This document shows, in pieces, positions 43,401 to 54,228 of a stretch of 64,000 bases of DNA. The stretch is taken from contig JAJKFJ010021811.1 in the NCBI GenBank assembly GCA_027382625.1, positions 186,001 to 250,000 of the forward strand, read 5' to 3'. The notes under the pieces are model-generated. The model made no database searches. It was not told the origin of the DNA and saw only the letters and a list, made by a program, of their open reading frames with translations. Origin of the DNA: Tetmemena sp. SeJ-2015 (taxonomy: Eukaryota; Ciliophora; Spirotrichea; Sporadotrichida; Oxytrichidae). Every line of letters starts with the position of its first letter. The stretch's first letter is position 1. The translations under genes were made by a program, and so were the position numbers.

Positions 43401-46099
43401 TAAAAGTTTAGAACAGACTCCATTAAAGTTAAAACTTTGAAATTTTATTGATTATTGAGAACTCCTTAGTTTGGGCTCACTCATTCCTATGCCTGAGTCT
43501 TGTACTCTCACCACGAGGATTCCGCAGGACGAGCAAGTGACTGAGTGATTACGACTAGAGTGCTCCGGATTTTAGCAAGATAATAAAAATACTTATTATA
43601 ATTAGTGAGTGGTCTGAATTCTAAAGTAACTTTGATTTGGCCTTGAGTGGTGAATTTAGCAGAGTTTTAGACTATATTAACTAGGATTTGCTAGTATCTC
43701 TCCCAGTCAGTTACTAAATACCTAGGCAAATTCTAGTCCTCCACTAAACCCTAACTCTAAAACTGAAGTAATCTGTAGATTAATTTTTCATTTAATAATA
43801 AAAGATTGTTTACTATTGTCTCGACCTTGCCATCGAGTTAAAAATAAATAACTATAGATAGAAGTTGGATCCGAAAAAGATCCAATATTTGCTGAGACTC
43901 ATAAATAAATTTAGAGACTTTTCTTTAGGGCGGTGGGAAGAAATGTTTAGAGTGATCTGGCCATTCTTATACTGCTGAATGTCTATCTAGCTCTTTATGA
44001 GGAGATAGATTAGTCTGCTACTACAGTTAATTATTTGGAAGTTAAGGAAAATATTTTTTTGCATTTATTCTATTAAGAGAAGTACTTTATCCATTCAGCA
44101 GCTAATTCTTTTGAAATATTTGGCCCATAATATTATTGCTCCCATTATAATTAAAAATATATTTTAGAATCTTAGCTCCACCAATCCAGATAGATTTATT
44201 ATGGAATTAAAAGTAATGAATGATGTTTTTAGAATTAAGTGGGTTCATCAGTTCATGGGACAGGGTAGCTGTGAGTAGTTCCTGGTACTTAACTTCGTTC
44301 TTCTGCTGCTCAGCCCTCAGCAGCTGCGAAATGTTTCTTATTAGGATTAACAAGCACTCTTTGTCGTTGAATACCAAATTTATCCAAAAAAATAGCAAAA
44401 ATAAATGCACATACACTTAATAAATTAATTTAAATTCCTAATGTCAAATTCTAGCACTTCAGAATCTGACTAGCAAAAAAATGTAAATATTAGATGGATA
44501 GCAGTCATCTTGGTTTTTGGTTGGAGAGTCCACAAGAAAAGAAAATATATTCTAATAAGAAAATATTGCTTGGGCTTGTTGTCTTGCAAATAATCCTCTA
44601 TATTGCAAAAGTTAACAAAAAAACTTATACAATATGTTTAGTGGATTAAATAAATATTTTTTGGAATAATATCCTCGAAAGACTTAGAGGCCAAGATCAT
44701 GCTCTATGTTAGAGGCATACCCAAAGTGTAAGGAATGAAGAGTTCGTGGCTTAAGAATTCTTGCCGCTGTTCTGAGACTTCTTCAAACAACAGGAATTTC
44801 TATAGCTCTAAAATAAATAACCATCATAAATGGAAATGATGAATTATATTTGATCTTCATTCATAAACTAGATCTCAAAATCAGATGTGGTGATCAGCAC
44901 TCCCTAAGGAAAGTTGCCCAGCACTGATTCATAAGAAGACTTAACAATTTAAAATTTAAATATGAGTATATTTACTCTTATCTGACTTTAGGGTTTGCGA
45001 CATGTAGTTGTACATGAACTGTCGTTTTCGAGACTATACCACCTCCAGCAGCCCCATTATGAACAGACAAATTGCAATTCCTATATTAGAATAATGATAT
45101 TCAGTCATTCTTTATTTAATTGCAAGTAGAGAAATGAAGATGGGGTTGTAGATCCCATAGGCCCCGCGAAAGTGGAATGTTAGAAGCCATTCCCGTCGAT
45201 ATAAACATTTCGCTGGATCATAATTTGCATAAGGAACGAATTTGCGAGAAATTAAATATTAAATATAATGATCACAAGCAAATTAAATGCAGCTGAGCTA
45301 AAAAGGCACTCCTCGCAAATCTTAAACAGCCCCACAAACACTATCTAAACTTAATTTACTATTGCCACTTGAAGAGCTGACATGTATAAACCTTTTAGCT
45401 TAAGCCAATTTATATCATTGAGAAAATTAATCTTTAAGCATATCTCAGTTTTGAAGGAGGGCTTCACTCCGATAGCAAACGGGCAAATGAAAATCAGTAG
45501 GAGATAAATAAATGAAAGAAATATATAAAATAGAAAGATAGCAGTATTTGGAAATGCCATATTTGTACTTGGAAATGACGACAGCTGTTGCGTAAATTAT
45601 AATCATCACAGACCAAACTATAAGATTTATTTTCTCGTTATCCATCCCCATCTCATTTAAAGCTATATAGAAAAAGATCGACAATTTAATGTGCTGATAA
45701 TATCTCAACTAGATCGTGTTTCTATAGTAGTACTGAAATATATTTTTGTCGAAGTAAGCGATGAGTCTTGTCACCAGGGCAGCCAGCATTAAGAAGAGAA
45801 TGAAAAGATTGCAGTTGAATCACTCATTCTGCCTCTCTCTATTGTACTTCCGCAGAATGTTGGTTTCTTTTATAGGATCTCTGAACTTATGCATCAATAC
45901 AAAATGAATCCCTCAAATCCAAATGCCTTTAATATGACTTATTGATGAAGGCTCTAATATATTTCAGAGCACAAGGTGTTTTATCCTTCTCAGGCGGTGG
46001 TTGCTGAACCTCTGTCCTCCTTCTAAGAGTCATAGAGCCCTCGAAATCAGAGCCTATTTGGTAGAGGGAGGATCTGTTGGTTGACATTCTTCTCTTCAT
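40490..46099 (-). CDS. Membrane-bound hybrid histidine kinase with C-terminal receiver domain
   Basis: Starts MKRRMSTNRSSLYQIGSDFE. Hydrophobic segments near 45.3-45.8 kb (NLIVWSVMIIIYATAVVISK; YCYLSILYISFIYL) form the membrane sensor part. The HisKA H-box is ATLSHELMNPLNS (His is the phospho-acceptor). HATPase: N-box RYQQILVNIVQNSAKFT, G1 VQDSGIGMSEPKL, G2 GTSGIGLGLSLSKELAQAMK, then GGIQVYSKEGEGTTVEFKIQ. The receiver domain has IMIVDDNQFNLIPLEAIL, ILMDLNMPILDGYQAS with the phospho-Asp, and AVTAYISDQSKML with KPV. So a phosphorelay input-kinase-receiver protein, common in ciliates; the ligand is unknown. Three IES candidates lie in the receiver alone, and more breaks occur between HisKA and HATPase. 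The exact stop after QALEKFNK is uncertain. Confidence 0.88.
40676..40724 (-). other. IES candidate in receiver domain, pointer TAATT
   Basis: AATTA on the plus strand at 40671-40675 and 40720-40724. Removing 49 nt joins NEDKLTI to IAVTAYISDQ, the conserved receiver strand beta-4. The length breaks the frame. Confidence 0.87.
40844..40876 (-). other. IES candidate in receiver domain, pointer CATAT
   Basis: ATATG on the plus strand at 40839-40843 and 40872-40876. The 33-nt insert brings TGA in frame directly before the phospho-acceptor motif. Excision gives LRYKLILMDLNMPILDG. Confidence 0.9.
40937..40972 (-). other. IES candidate in receiver domain, pointer AGCTT
   Basis: AAGCT on the plus strand at 40932-40936 and 40968-40972. 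The 36-nt insert puts TGA in frame. Excision gives AQNGQQAFEMFKANLDKKCC, the usual receiver alpha-2/beta-3 region. Confidence 0.9.
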
Positions 46100-46723
46100 C
46101 ATTAGTTATTGTTGTTGTTAGTTTCTATTTGTTAGCTACTACCTCTTCTTCTACTGCTGAAAATAATTACTACTATGCTGTTTTTACTTTAATATTTCTA
46201 AAATTATTATCTCTCTTTTTAAAGACTTCATTTAATGTCAAATCGAATTTATCTTTTAAAGAAAAGAGATTCATCTTATTTAAATATTTTAATAAGTAAG
46301 TGGAAGAAGAGGAAATTCTTTTAAATAAAATAGCCAATTACAAAATCCGACTCAAGATGTTATTAAGATTTTATAATTAAGTAATTTGAGAAAGCGCAAA
46401 AAATCAATTAGAATTTAAAGTAAATTATTAGGAATTAATTATTCCTAACGGTCATATTTAATACTTAATGATTTAAATAATTCACAGGCGTATCTCTTAA
46501 TAAGTTAAAATTTTGCCAGTAACCGATGATAATTTAGATGTGCCAAAATTAAATTTAATTAAATTACCGAAAAGTATTTTCATTATTTCTAAATAAGAAT
46601 TTTATTTAAAGATGTGAGAAATCAAATTAACTACTCAAGGAGATGATGATAGTGATGGGAGTGTTAAATACCAATATATACTATTACAAAATTAAATAAT
46701 CTGAGGTTAATAAAACACGCATA
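46100..46723. other. AT-rich divergent intergenic region
   Basis: Between the 5' ends of the histidine kinase (-) and the sugar porter (+). Very AT-rich, short runs only, no sustained coding frame. Promoters for both genes are expected here, but no motif is distinctive. Confidence 0.5.
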
Positions 46724-48674
46724 ATGGCCAAGTAAGTATCAATTTAGCAATACCACTTACCTAATCAAGCTATCATAAAGTAAACCCATTTCATAGATAG
46801 ACTGAAGAAGCAATAAGCTATCCTGCAATAATTCTGATGACCTTTTCGGTTGCCCTTGGAGGCTATTTCGTTGGGTATGCATGTGGAATGTCGGGAGGGG
46901 TTCTCATTTTCCTAGAATCTGCCTACCCTGATGTCACATTAGCGCAGAAAAGCGTAATTTATCAGCCATAAGTGTTTACAAAATTATGTAGTCGTTCACT
47001 AGCAACCCAGTGTTTGGAGGAACACTTGGCGCTGTAATAGCTGGCAGTATTTCAGAGAAAATAGGAAGGAAGATGACTACTCTTCTAGCGCTGCTGATAA
47101 TGCTCGTTAGCACTGTCGTCATCACTATCTCAGATAAAATATTTAAGATAGCCTTGACTTTATTTGCTTAATGAGACTGCCCTAAGGTCTTGGAATGGGC
47201 ATCAACATGATGATTGGATAAGACTGCAATTTATATTTAAATGTGGTGGATAAGTTTATCTGTCAGAGAGCATTCCAAAGAAGATGAAGGGAGTGTCTAT
47301 ACAGACTTACATTCTCTTTATCTTTGCAGGCTTCATCACAGCGCACTCAGTAAACCTAGCTATAGCTTACTAGTTGAAGACTATCTTCGGAATAGGCATC
47401 ATCATACCTGCAGTCTCCATGATTCTAATTATACTCACCTAGAAAGAATCACCCACATTTGTAGCATAGCGCTACTAGCCAGAACAGGTTTATTCCATCC
47501 TTCAGAAATTCTACAAGAAGTCTTCTCCTTAATTCAAATTTGCTTTCTCAATTAATTTTGCTTTGATTTTTGCAGTAGATGAGCACTATCAAGATATCAT
47601 GAATCAAATCAAGCCAGCAAACAAGGGAAGTTAGGAGTAAGAAAAGTCTCAAGGGTAGCTTTTGAAAGAGCTGTTCACTAAGTACAGATGGAACATGACA
47701 CTTGTTTTCATACTCATCTGCTTTAAAACATGACAGGCTTTAATATCATCCAAAATATGGGTCCATCTATTTTGAAGGACGCTGGCATGAATAAAATTTA
47801 ATCTAATATTGTTCTTATCAAAATGAGTGGTGACTCTTATGTAGGTTAAAAATTATTAGGTTTGTTGCTTAGCATGATATTCCTTTGCTGTGTGATTACC
47901 TTCTCAAGCATATTTGGAATAAGGTTCAGCACAAAGTATGGAAGAAGACAAATGATGATGTACACCTGCATCCCTATGGGCATCGCTCTACTTCTCCTAA
48001 ACTTTGCTCTCTATCTCAACATGTCTTCAAACGGAGAGTCCAAAGGTATGACTTCAATTCTATTCTCATTTTTGTTTAGCTGCTGGTTGGCTTTGCGTCA
48101 TCGCTTTAAGTTTGTATCTCCTATCTTTTGTCTGGGTTTTAACACCAACCCTTGGCTTGTGCAGACTGAAATTTTCCCAGTAAAATCATCGCTTTCCACT
48201 AATTCATCTTCTATAGATTGAACTGATTGGACTTTCAAATTCTTTCGCAACTACTTCAAATTGGCTTTTCAACGCTCTAACTTTGTACCTTTTCCTGCAG
48301 ATATCTAAGACAGAAACTGGCAAAGTAATTGCTTACGTCACACTTGCTGTGTCTTGCTTCCTCACTCATAAAGTAATAGTGACTATGAAATTTAATCAGT
48401 CTGGATTAATTTTCAGCATTGTTTATCTTCACTTGGAGATACGTGCCAGAAACTAAAGACAAGCCCCAGACTTTAAATGCCTAGCTGGTTCTTAGATACA
48501 CAGCGCTATGGAATTAAAAAGGCTTATGAAATGGCTGAGAAGACTCAAGCTTCTTCTTTGCAGACCATAGGATAGCAATCTCTGGGCCCTGATGATGAAA
48601 TGAAACTAGGTCTGTTAGATAATAACAGACGCTTGAATGAAGAGGGGTAAATACAAATGACTACAAGGCAGTGA
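46724..48674 (+). CDS. Sugar-porter-family MFS transporter
   Basis: ATG at 46724 is followed at once by an intron donor. TM1 is MTFSVALGGYFVGYACGMSG, then NPVFGGTLGAVIAGSISEKIGRK (TM2 and the GRR/K loop), TM3-5, MGINMMIG, then VYLSESIPKKMKGVS (the PxYLSE..P...RG signature), TM6 and a large central loop. TM7-12: FNIIQNMGPSIL, STKYGRRQMMMYTC, LGFNTNPWLVQTEIFPVK, and FTWRYVPETKDKPQ (PETK signature). The C-terminal tail ends EGQIQMTTRQ and TGA. These signatures define the sugar porter family (facilitated or proton-linked hexose/polyol uptake). A GTAATTTATC..TATGTAG intron separates AQKS from SFTS. One IES candidate before VYLSE is well supported, and other frame changes occur near 47155 and 47730-47850. 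Confidence 0.82.
47223..47254 (+). other. IES candidate, pointer TGGATAAG (8 bp)
   Basis: TGGATAAG at 47215-47222 and 47247-47254. Removing 32 nt joins GMGINMMIGQ to VYLSESIPKKMKG, the sugar-porter signature, and repairs the frame. Confidence 0.9.
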
Positions 48675-48808
48675 GTATAAAATGTTGGAATCGAGATTTT
48701 TAATTAATTTCAGAGTAAAGATGATAAATTTTCTAAGTGCAAAGTAATGTTGAATGGTAATTATGTAATTAAATTATCAGATCTAAAGGAATAATTTTTA
48801 AAGTTAAA

Positions 48809-51800
48809 ATGAACAACAACCTTAACGAATCGTTCAATAGCGAACTAGCTATGATTTAGCTGGAGCCTATTATCTACTTATAAATTTTATAAGCTCTAAA
48901 AACTGCAGTAAAGATATCAAGTACAAGCGGAGGGGATGAGCAACCCCTCATAGACATTAATACAAGGATTTCACTAGTCAAATTTAAACATTCAATCCCC
49001 TAGCTTAGCGTAAAGGAAAAACTAAGAGTACCCATAGGATTCAGGCAACTCACTTAGGACTGAGAGCTTTCTCTTGCCTCTTAACTCCTTAAGCCCCACC
49101 AATTTATTATAAGCAATATATATTTACAGTAATTTACCTTTTGAGAACCCCTTATTGATTGCAGGCTACGGGTAATGACTTGACCAGAATTGAAATTTGA
49201 TATTGGTACAGGATAACAACGCAGCTGATGTTCGCAGTGGCATGTTGAGTAATTGGAGTTGCAGCCAAACCAGTCAGCAAAGCTCTCAGCCGGGTATAAG
49301 TCAAACACCTCTTAGAGTGCTTTAATTTTTAAAAGAGACAACAAATCTAGTTCGAGTTCAACTATTGAAAGGATTTAAAACTAGCCAGAGTAAAGTGAAG
49401 ACATGCTCAAAAGTTTAAGCTACTTTTAGCAATTTTCCAACCACTCTAATTAATTCTAACTCCCTTATTTTATGACACTAGCCAACCTATCACAATAATA
49501 GATTTATTTTGAACTATAGTGTTGATATTATAACTATCAGAACACAGTTAATCAAGATCGAGGATAGCAGTAGCAACAGCTGAGTATGGGAATCCTGTCC
49601 CCTACTTTCAATACTATAAGCCAACAGCAGCAGCATCATTAAGTCGTTGATCTAATGTAATTTTACATTGAATAAGCGAGAAGCAACTAAGATGCTGAGG
49701 AGCTAAAAAATAATGAAAGATAAGAAGACATGAATTCAAGTGTGAATCATTAAGAGAGGTAGTCACTCAATCCTAACCTCCAATCTACTTCCGTTTTCTT
49801 ACTCCCTAGAATAAGTCAAGAGGTCTAGGACCCAGGTAGACTAACCCTGGACTAACTAGCTAACCAAAGTAATTTGCAATTTCTTCAATCAAAAAGCTTT
49901 CCTTCTCAATCTCAACAACCTATCAAAGCGCATCTTGCCTAGAAGTTTAATACACCACAATAATAGTGGAATGGATTATAGTATAATAATCCACAAAATC
50001 AAGACCAAATTTTAAGAATAGAAAATCGGCAACAGCAGAGAATGAGTCCCTTGCAAGCAAAGAGAAGCAGTTTGCACTCTTCTTAAAATAGTTTAGTCCA
50101 GCTCCAACTTAACGAGCACTCTGGAATATTTTAATCATAGGTTCCAATGAGATTGGATCCCTAAAACGCTGGAAGCTTGGGCCAGACTATATAGAGCTAT
50201 TAGAGCAGCTCCCCAGTCAGAATGAGTTTCTAGGCGTCTGCTTCTTCACACCACTTAATTCTCAGAAACAGAGTGCGGCTTATTCATTTTTAATTTTAAT
50301 GGCTGCAATACAAGCTCTAAAGGCCATGTAAGACAGAATTTGTGATTAAATATTTACTCTTTTTGAGAATAAAGATGTTAGAGGACGAGAATAAGAACTT
50401 AAGGGACAAAGTATTGCAGATGAGTGCCTTAAGTTAACAACAACACAATTTGAACTTGAGTAATAGCCAATCATTGGAACTAGAAAAGTAAGTGAGACTG
50501 CTTATAGAATAGCTCAAATTAGCTGAAAGCGAAAAGCTCAGACACCTTGAATATAACTCTAAGGAAATAAGAAATATACACTCTATGATTTTTTGCAATG
50601 GAAAAGCTAGAATTGAATAACCAACTTTAAGCAAAGGAACAGCAGCTATTGAAATAGAATCACCTTTTAACTAAACTTAAAGCAGAAAATCAATCGTTGA
50701 ATGAGGAGATTAAAGATCAGGATGACCTAAGATAATTCAAACCATTATCATCATAAACTAATTAAGAGAAGGAGAATCATGAATAGAAGCAAACTTTGCC
50801 AATTAAATGAATTAGAGATCATATCAAAGCAAGTGATTGTATTTTAATTGCTGATATATAAGTTATGAGAAGTTAAAGAAAGAAGTAGTCTACTCATGAA
50901 GAGATTAAAGGGCTTTGAACTAGAGCAAACCAAAGAGCGGTAAATCTGGAGAAGCAGGTAGCAACTTTACCTCTGATAATCTGAAACTGAAAGAGAAAAG
51001 CAAGGTGCTACAAGAAGACCTCACTCTATTCTAAAAGCTATATGGAACTCAATGAGGCAGAAGGCTTTTGAGTAGAAATAAAGGAGCAGCTTGAGTAATA
51101 GGAAATGCAGCAGAAAGAACTATTTTCAAATAGAGAGCTTTCTCTAAGAGAAAAGTTGTCAAAACAAGAAGAGTCCAAGAGAAGTTGAAGGCCAATAAGA
51201 AACAGTTTTTGATACTCTTTTAAAATAGTTTTGGGGCAGCTCCAACCCCCTTAAAAGGACCACCCCCTAATATTTACAACTAAGGGTTCCCAAAAGAGAT
51301 TGGGTTTAAAAAGCTTTGGAAAACTTTTTTGGGCCAGCTCTAAAAAATAGAGCTTTTTAGAGCAAAATTCACCAGTAAGAATGAGTTTCCAGGCTTCTGC
51401 TTCTTCACCTCTAAATTCTCAGAAACAGAGTGCGGCTTTTTCATTTTTAATTTTAATGGCTGCAATACAAGCTCTTAAAGCTATGCAAGACAGAATATTG
51501 ATTCAATCTTTTCTATTATTGAGAATAAAGATGTTAGAGGACGAGAATAAGAACTTAAGGGACAAAGTGTTGCAGATGAGTGCCTTAAGTCAATAACAAC
51601 ACAATCTGAACTTGAGTAATAGCCAATCATTGGAACTAGAAAAGCAAGTGAGACTGCTTTCTGAGTAGCTTAAATTAGCTGAAAGTGAAAAGCTCAGACA
51701 CCTTGAATATAACTCAAAGGAAATAAGTTTAATTACAATCTCTTAAATGTTTTGCTTTGGAAAAGCTAGAATTGAATAACCAACTTCAAGCAAAGGAACA

Positions 51801-53233
51801 GCAGCTATTGAAATAGAATCACCTTTTAACTAAACTTAAAGCAGAAAATCAATCGTTGAATGAGGAGATTAAAGCGACTAGGATGAATCTCAAAGAAATA
51901 AAAACCATTATCACTCAACTCAAGGCTAATCAAGAAAAGGAGCTCCAATCAATAACTAAGCGAATGCAGAATCAACTAGACCAAGTCAAAGATGAAAGAG
52001 ATCATATCAAAGCAAGTGGTTCATTTTTCTTCTTGCGTATGATTATTAAAGTTACGAGAAGTTAAAGAAAGACAGTAGCCTACTCATGAAGAGATTAAAG
52101 GGCTTTGAACTAGAGCAAACCAAAGAGCGGTAAATGCTGGAGAAGCAGGTGGCAACTTTAACCTCTGATAATCTGAAACTGAAAGAGAAAAGCAAGGTGC
52201 TACAAGAAGACCTCACTTATTTCTAAAAGCTATATGGAACTCAGATGAGGCAGAAGGCTTTTGAGTAAAAACAAAGGAGCAGCTTGAGTAATAGGAAATG
52301 CAGCAGAAAGAACTATTTTCAGATAGAGAGCTTTCTCTAAGAGAAAAGCCTTTCGAAAACAAGAAAGAGATCCAAGGAGAAGTTGAAGGCCAATAAGAGT
52401 TCTGCTACTTTAAGATAGCGATCGTTTGATACATAGAAAGTAGGAGCAGAACTGCCGAGATCGCTCTCAGTGCAAAGGATACCACCCTCTAATAGAGTTT
52501 ATAACAACTAAGTCATCAATAGAAATGATAACACTGTTGAGCAAAGCAAAATTTTAGCTGATTCGACCCGCTCTAATAACATTGACTCTATATAACAAAT
52601 AAGGAATCAAAGATAGTCAAGCATCAGCTAAAACTTAAGCAATATACTAGCAGAAGGTAGAACTGATCAGAGCTTTGCAGATTATCATAATTTATAAGAC
52701 AACTCATTCTATAATCAATACTCACCTTTAGACAACATTTATTATATTTAACGATCCAAATACAATTAATCCGTGCAAGCTCTTCACACTCACTCAATTC
52801 CTTTTGACAATTCAATAAGCATGGGCACCGAAACTATAACTTTTTCTTAAGAAAAGGCTAGTCCAATTCAATCTACAAACTAAAGTCGCATTCTTTAAAG
52901 CCAATAGTTCTCTCAGTCACCCATAAAGTTCTTATAATTTTTTCTTGGAAGATAATCATGGGTAGAAGTTAAAATTTGGCATTTATTTGTATATCGAAGT
53001 TAGGAATAAGAGAGGAAATATTCCAACTAGAAAGACAAATTAGTGATCTAAGAGTATAGTATTAGAGCGCTCTTTAAGCTTTTGACTCAACCCAAAGCAG
53101 TAAAAGTTAATAAGAGCACTAATAAATGAATGATTTATTTTAGCTAGCTTAGTCTCGATTATAGATGAGCAAGCTTCTACTAAATTTGCAATAGAAGGAA
53201 TATGAACTCAATAGAATGAAATAGCAATTATGA
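48809..53233 (+). CDS. Large Gln-rich coiled-coil protein
   Basis: Starts MNNNLNESFNSELAMIQLEP. The N-terminal half is Gln/Ser/Asn-rich with a poly-Gln stretch near 49.63 kb (QQQQHHQVVDLMQFYIEQAR) and segments such as ENRQQQRMSPLQAKRSS. A long coiled coil follows (MLEDENKNLRDKVLQMSALS; LSNSQSLELEKQVRLLSEQL; MNEEIKATRMNLKEIKTIIT), then a Ser/Asn-rich part (SVQRIPPSNRVYNNQVINRN) and a short end LLNLQQKEYELNRMKQQL with TGA. Coiled-coil architecture suggests a scaffold (basal body, cortex or Golgi type), but no family is identifiable. About 1.1 kb of it is present twice in tandem (50.1-52.4 kb); one copy is noisy and is probably artefactual or decayed. Confidence 0.55.
50079..51200 (+). repeat. 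Tandem duplication, copy A
   Basis: Contains the segment from GCAGTTTGCACTCTTC through the coiled-coil start (GAGGACGAGAATAAGAAC) to GAAGTTGAAGGCCAATAAGA. It matches copy B with many scattered indels and substitutions, mostly in runs. Confidence 0.8.
51201..52391 (+). repeat. Tandem duplication, copy B
   Basis: Begins with a degraded version of copy A's first 150 bases, full of lengthened homopolymers (GGGG, CCCCC, A6, T6). It then follows copy A closely and reads better as protein in its middle (MNEEIKATRMNLKEIK). Unique sequence resumes after GAAGGCCAATAAGAG. Confidence 0.8.
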
Positions 53234-53305
53234 TCATTTTATAATCTCTCTGACAAATTCATTCACAGATTAAGATTCTATGTTAAAGATAATGGTAAAA
53301 TTAAT

Positions 53306-54026
53306 TCAAACATTTACTAAAATATTTCTTGGAGAATTGTTTTTACTGTGAGGGTTAGTCTTAACCTATCTAATACTTCTAAGCCTGAACTGTCTGTCTC
53401 TCTCATTTTACTTTCCCTTCTCAACTAATTTCTAAATGCCCTCGGAGACGCCATAGTTCCAATCTTTTATAAGTTTAATGAGTTCCTCGTCATCGTCTTT
53501 TCTAAGTGGATTTTTCATTTGTCTTTGTTATACAATAGCCTTTGGAGATTAATCTTTAATAGTCGTATTTTGTAAAGGGAATTCCTGTTTAAGGATTTCA
53601 AAAGCATTCTGTCTCTAATCTTAGAGTTCAATCTTGCTTTATTTTTACTCTCTTTGACCTTAGGGCTCTGGACTTAACTGATTCTCTTTCCATTTAGCTG
53701 TTTCAAACCTTGATCTCTTTTCTTATCTTGCTTTGGAGAGTGATTAACTTAAGTGGCTTCATTTAATTTATTGCTCTTATTTCTGAGCTCCCTCAAAATC
53801 TTCCTTAGTTTCTACCTTGCCTCTATATCATTCAAGTCACTCAGATCTTAAAGTGATCCCTATATCAAGGTGACAAATTATTTCTCCTCTCAGCTATATT
53901 AAAGTCCCTATTTTCTTGACCTCCCTCATTCTAGGTAAAGCTGTTATTGTGTTACTGTTGAAGCATCTTTAAGGATTCTTTCTTCTAAGCTATATAGCGC
54001 TAAGGCCCTTGGCTTTTGGAACTCAT
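53306..54026 (-). CDS. Unrecognised small basic protein
   Basis: Starts MSSKSQGPQRYIAQKKESLK. Three pieces in different frames follow: DLSDLNDIEARQKLRKILRE with KLNEATQVNHSPKQDKKRDQ, then NAFEILKQEFPLQNTTIKDQ and RKDDDEELIKLIKDWNYGVS / EGIQKLVEKGKQNERDRQFR, ending SPRNILVNV and TGA. The frame changes near 53870 and 53625 may be IESs. Lys/Gln-rich with a compact acidic-helical end; no domain recognised. It lies 200 bases downstream of the W-T-K repeat gene on the same strand. Confidence 0.5.
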
Positions 54027-54228
54027 TATTGGAGTATGAAGAGTGGAGGAATGCTAAACTGGAGTTTTTATTTGGCGAACGGGTGAGAGAGGAGGTTGGC
54101 TACCTTTAGATCTATGCCTCTTTATGATATTCTAAAAATAAATTAAATAAAATTCCCAGTCAGATCTATACTATCGAAACTGTTGATGCTCGAGTTTAGA
54201 CTCTAATCAAATTCTGAAGCCACATTTA

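Noticed and set aside
46300..46700. AT-rich stretch as a replication origin or centromere
   Set aside because: AT-richness alone is common to all intergenic DNA here; no repeats or distinctive structure.
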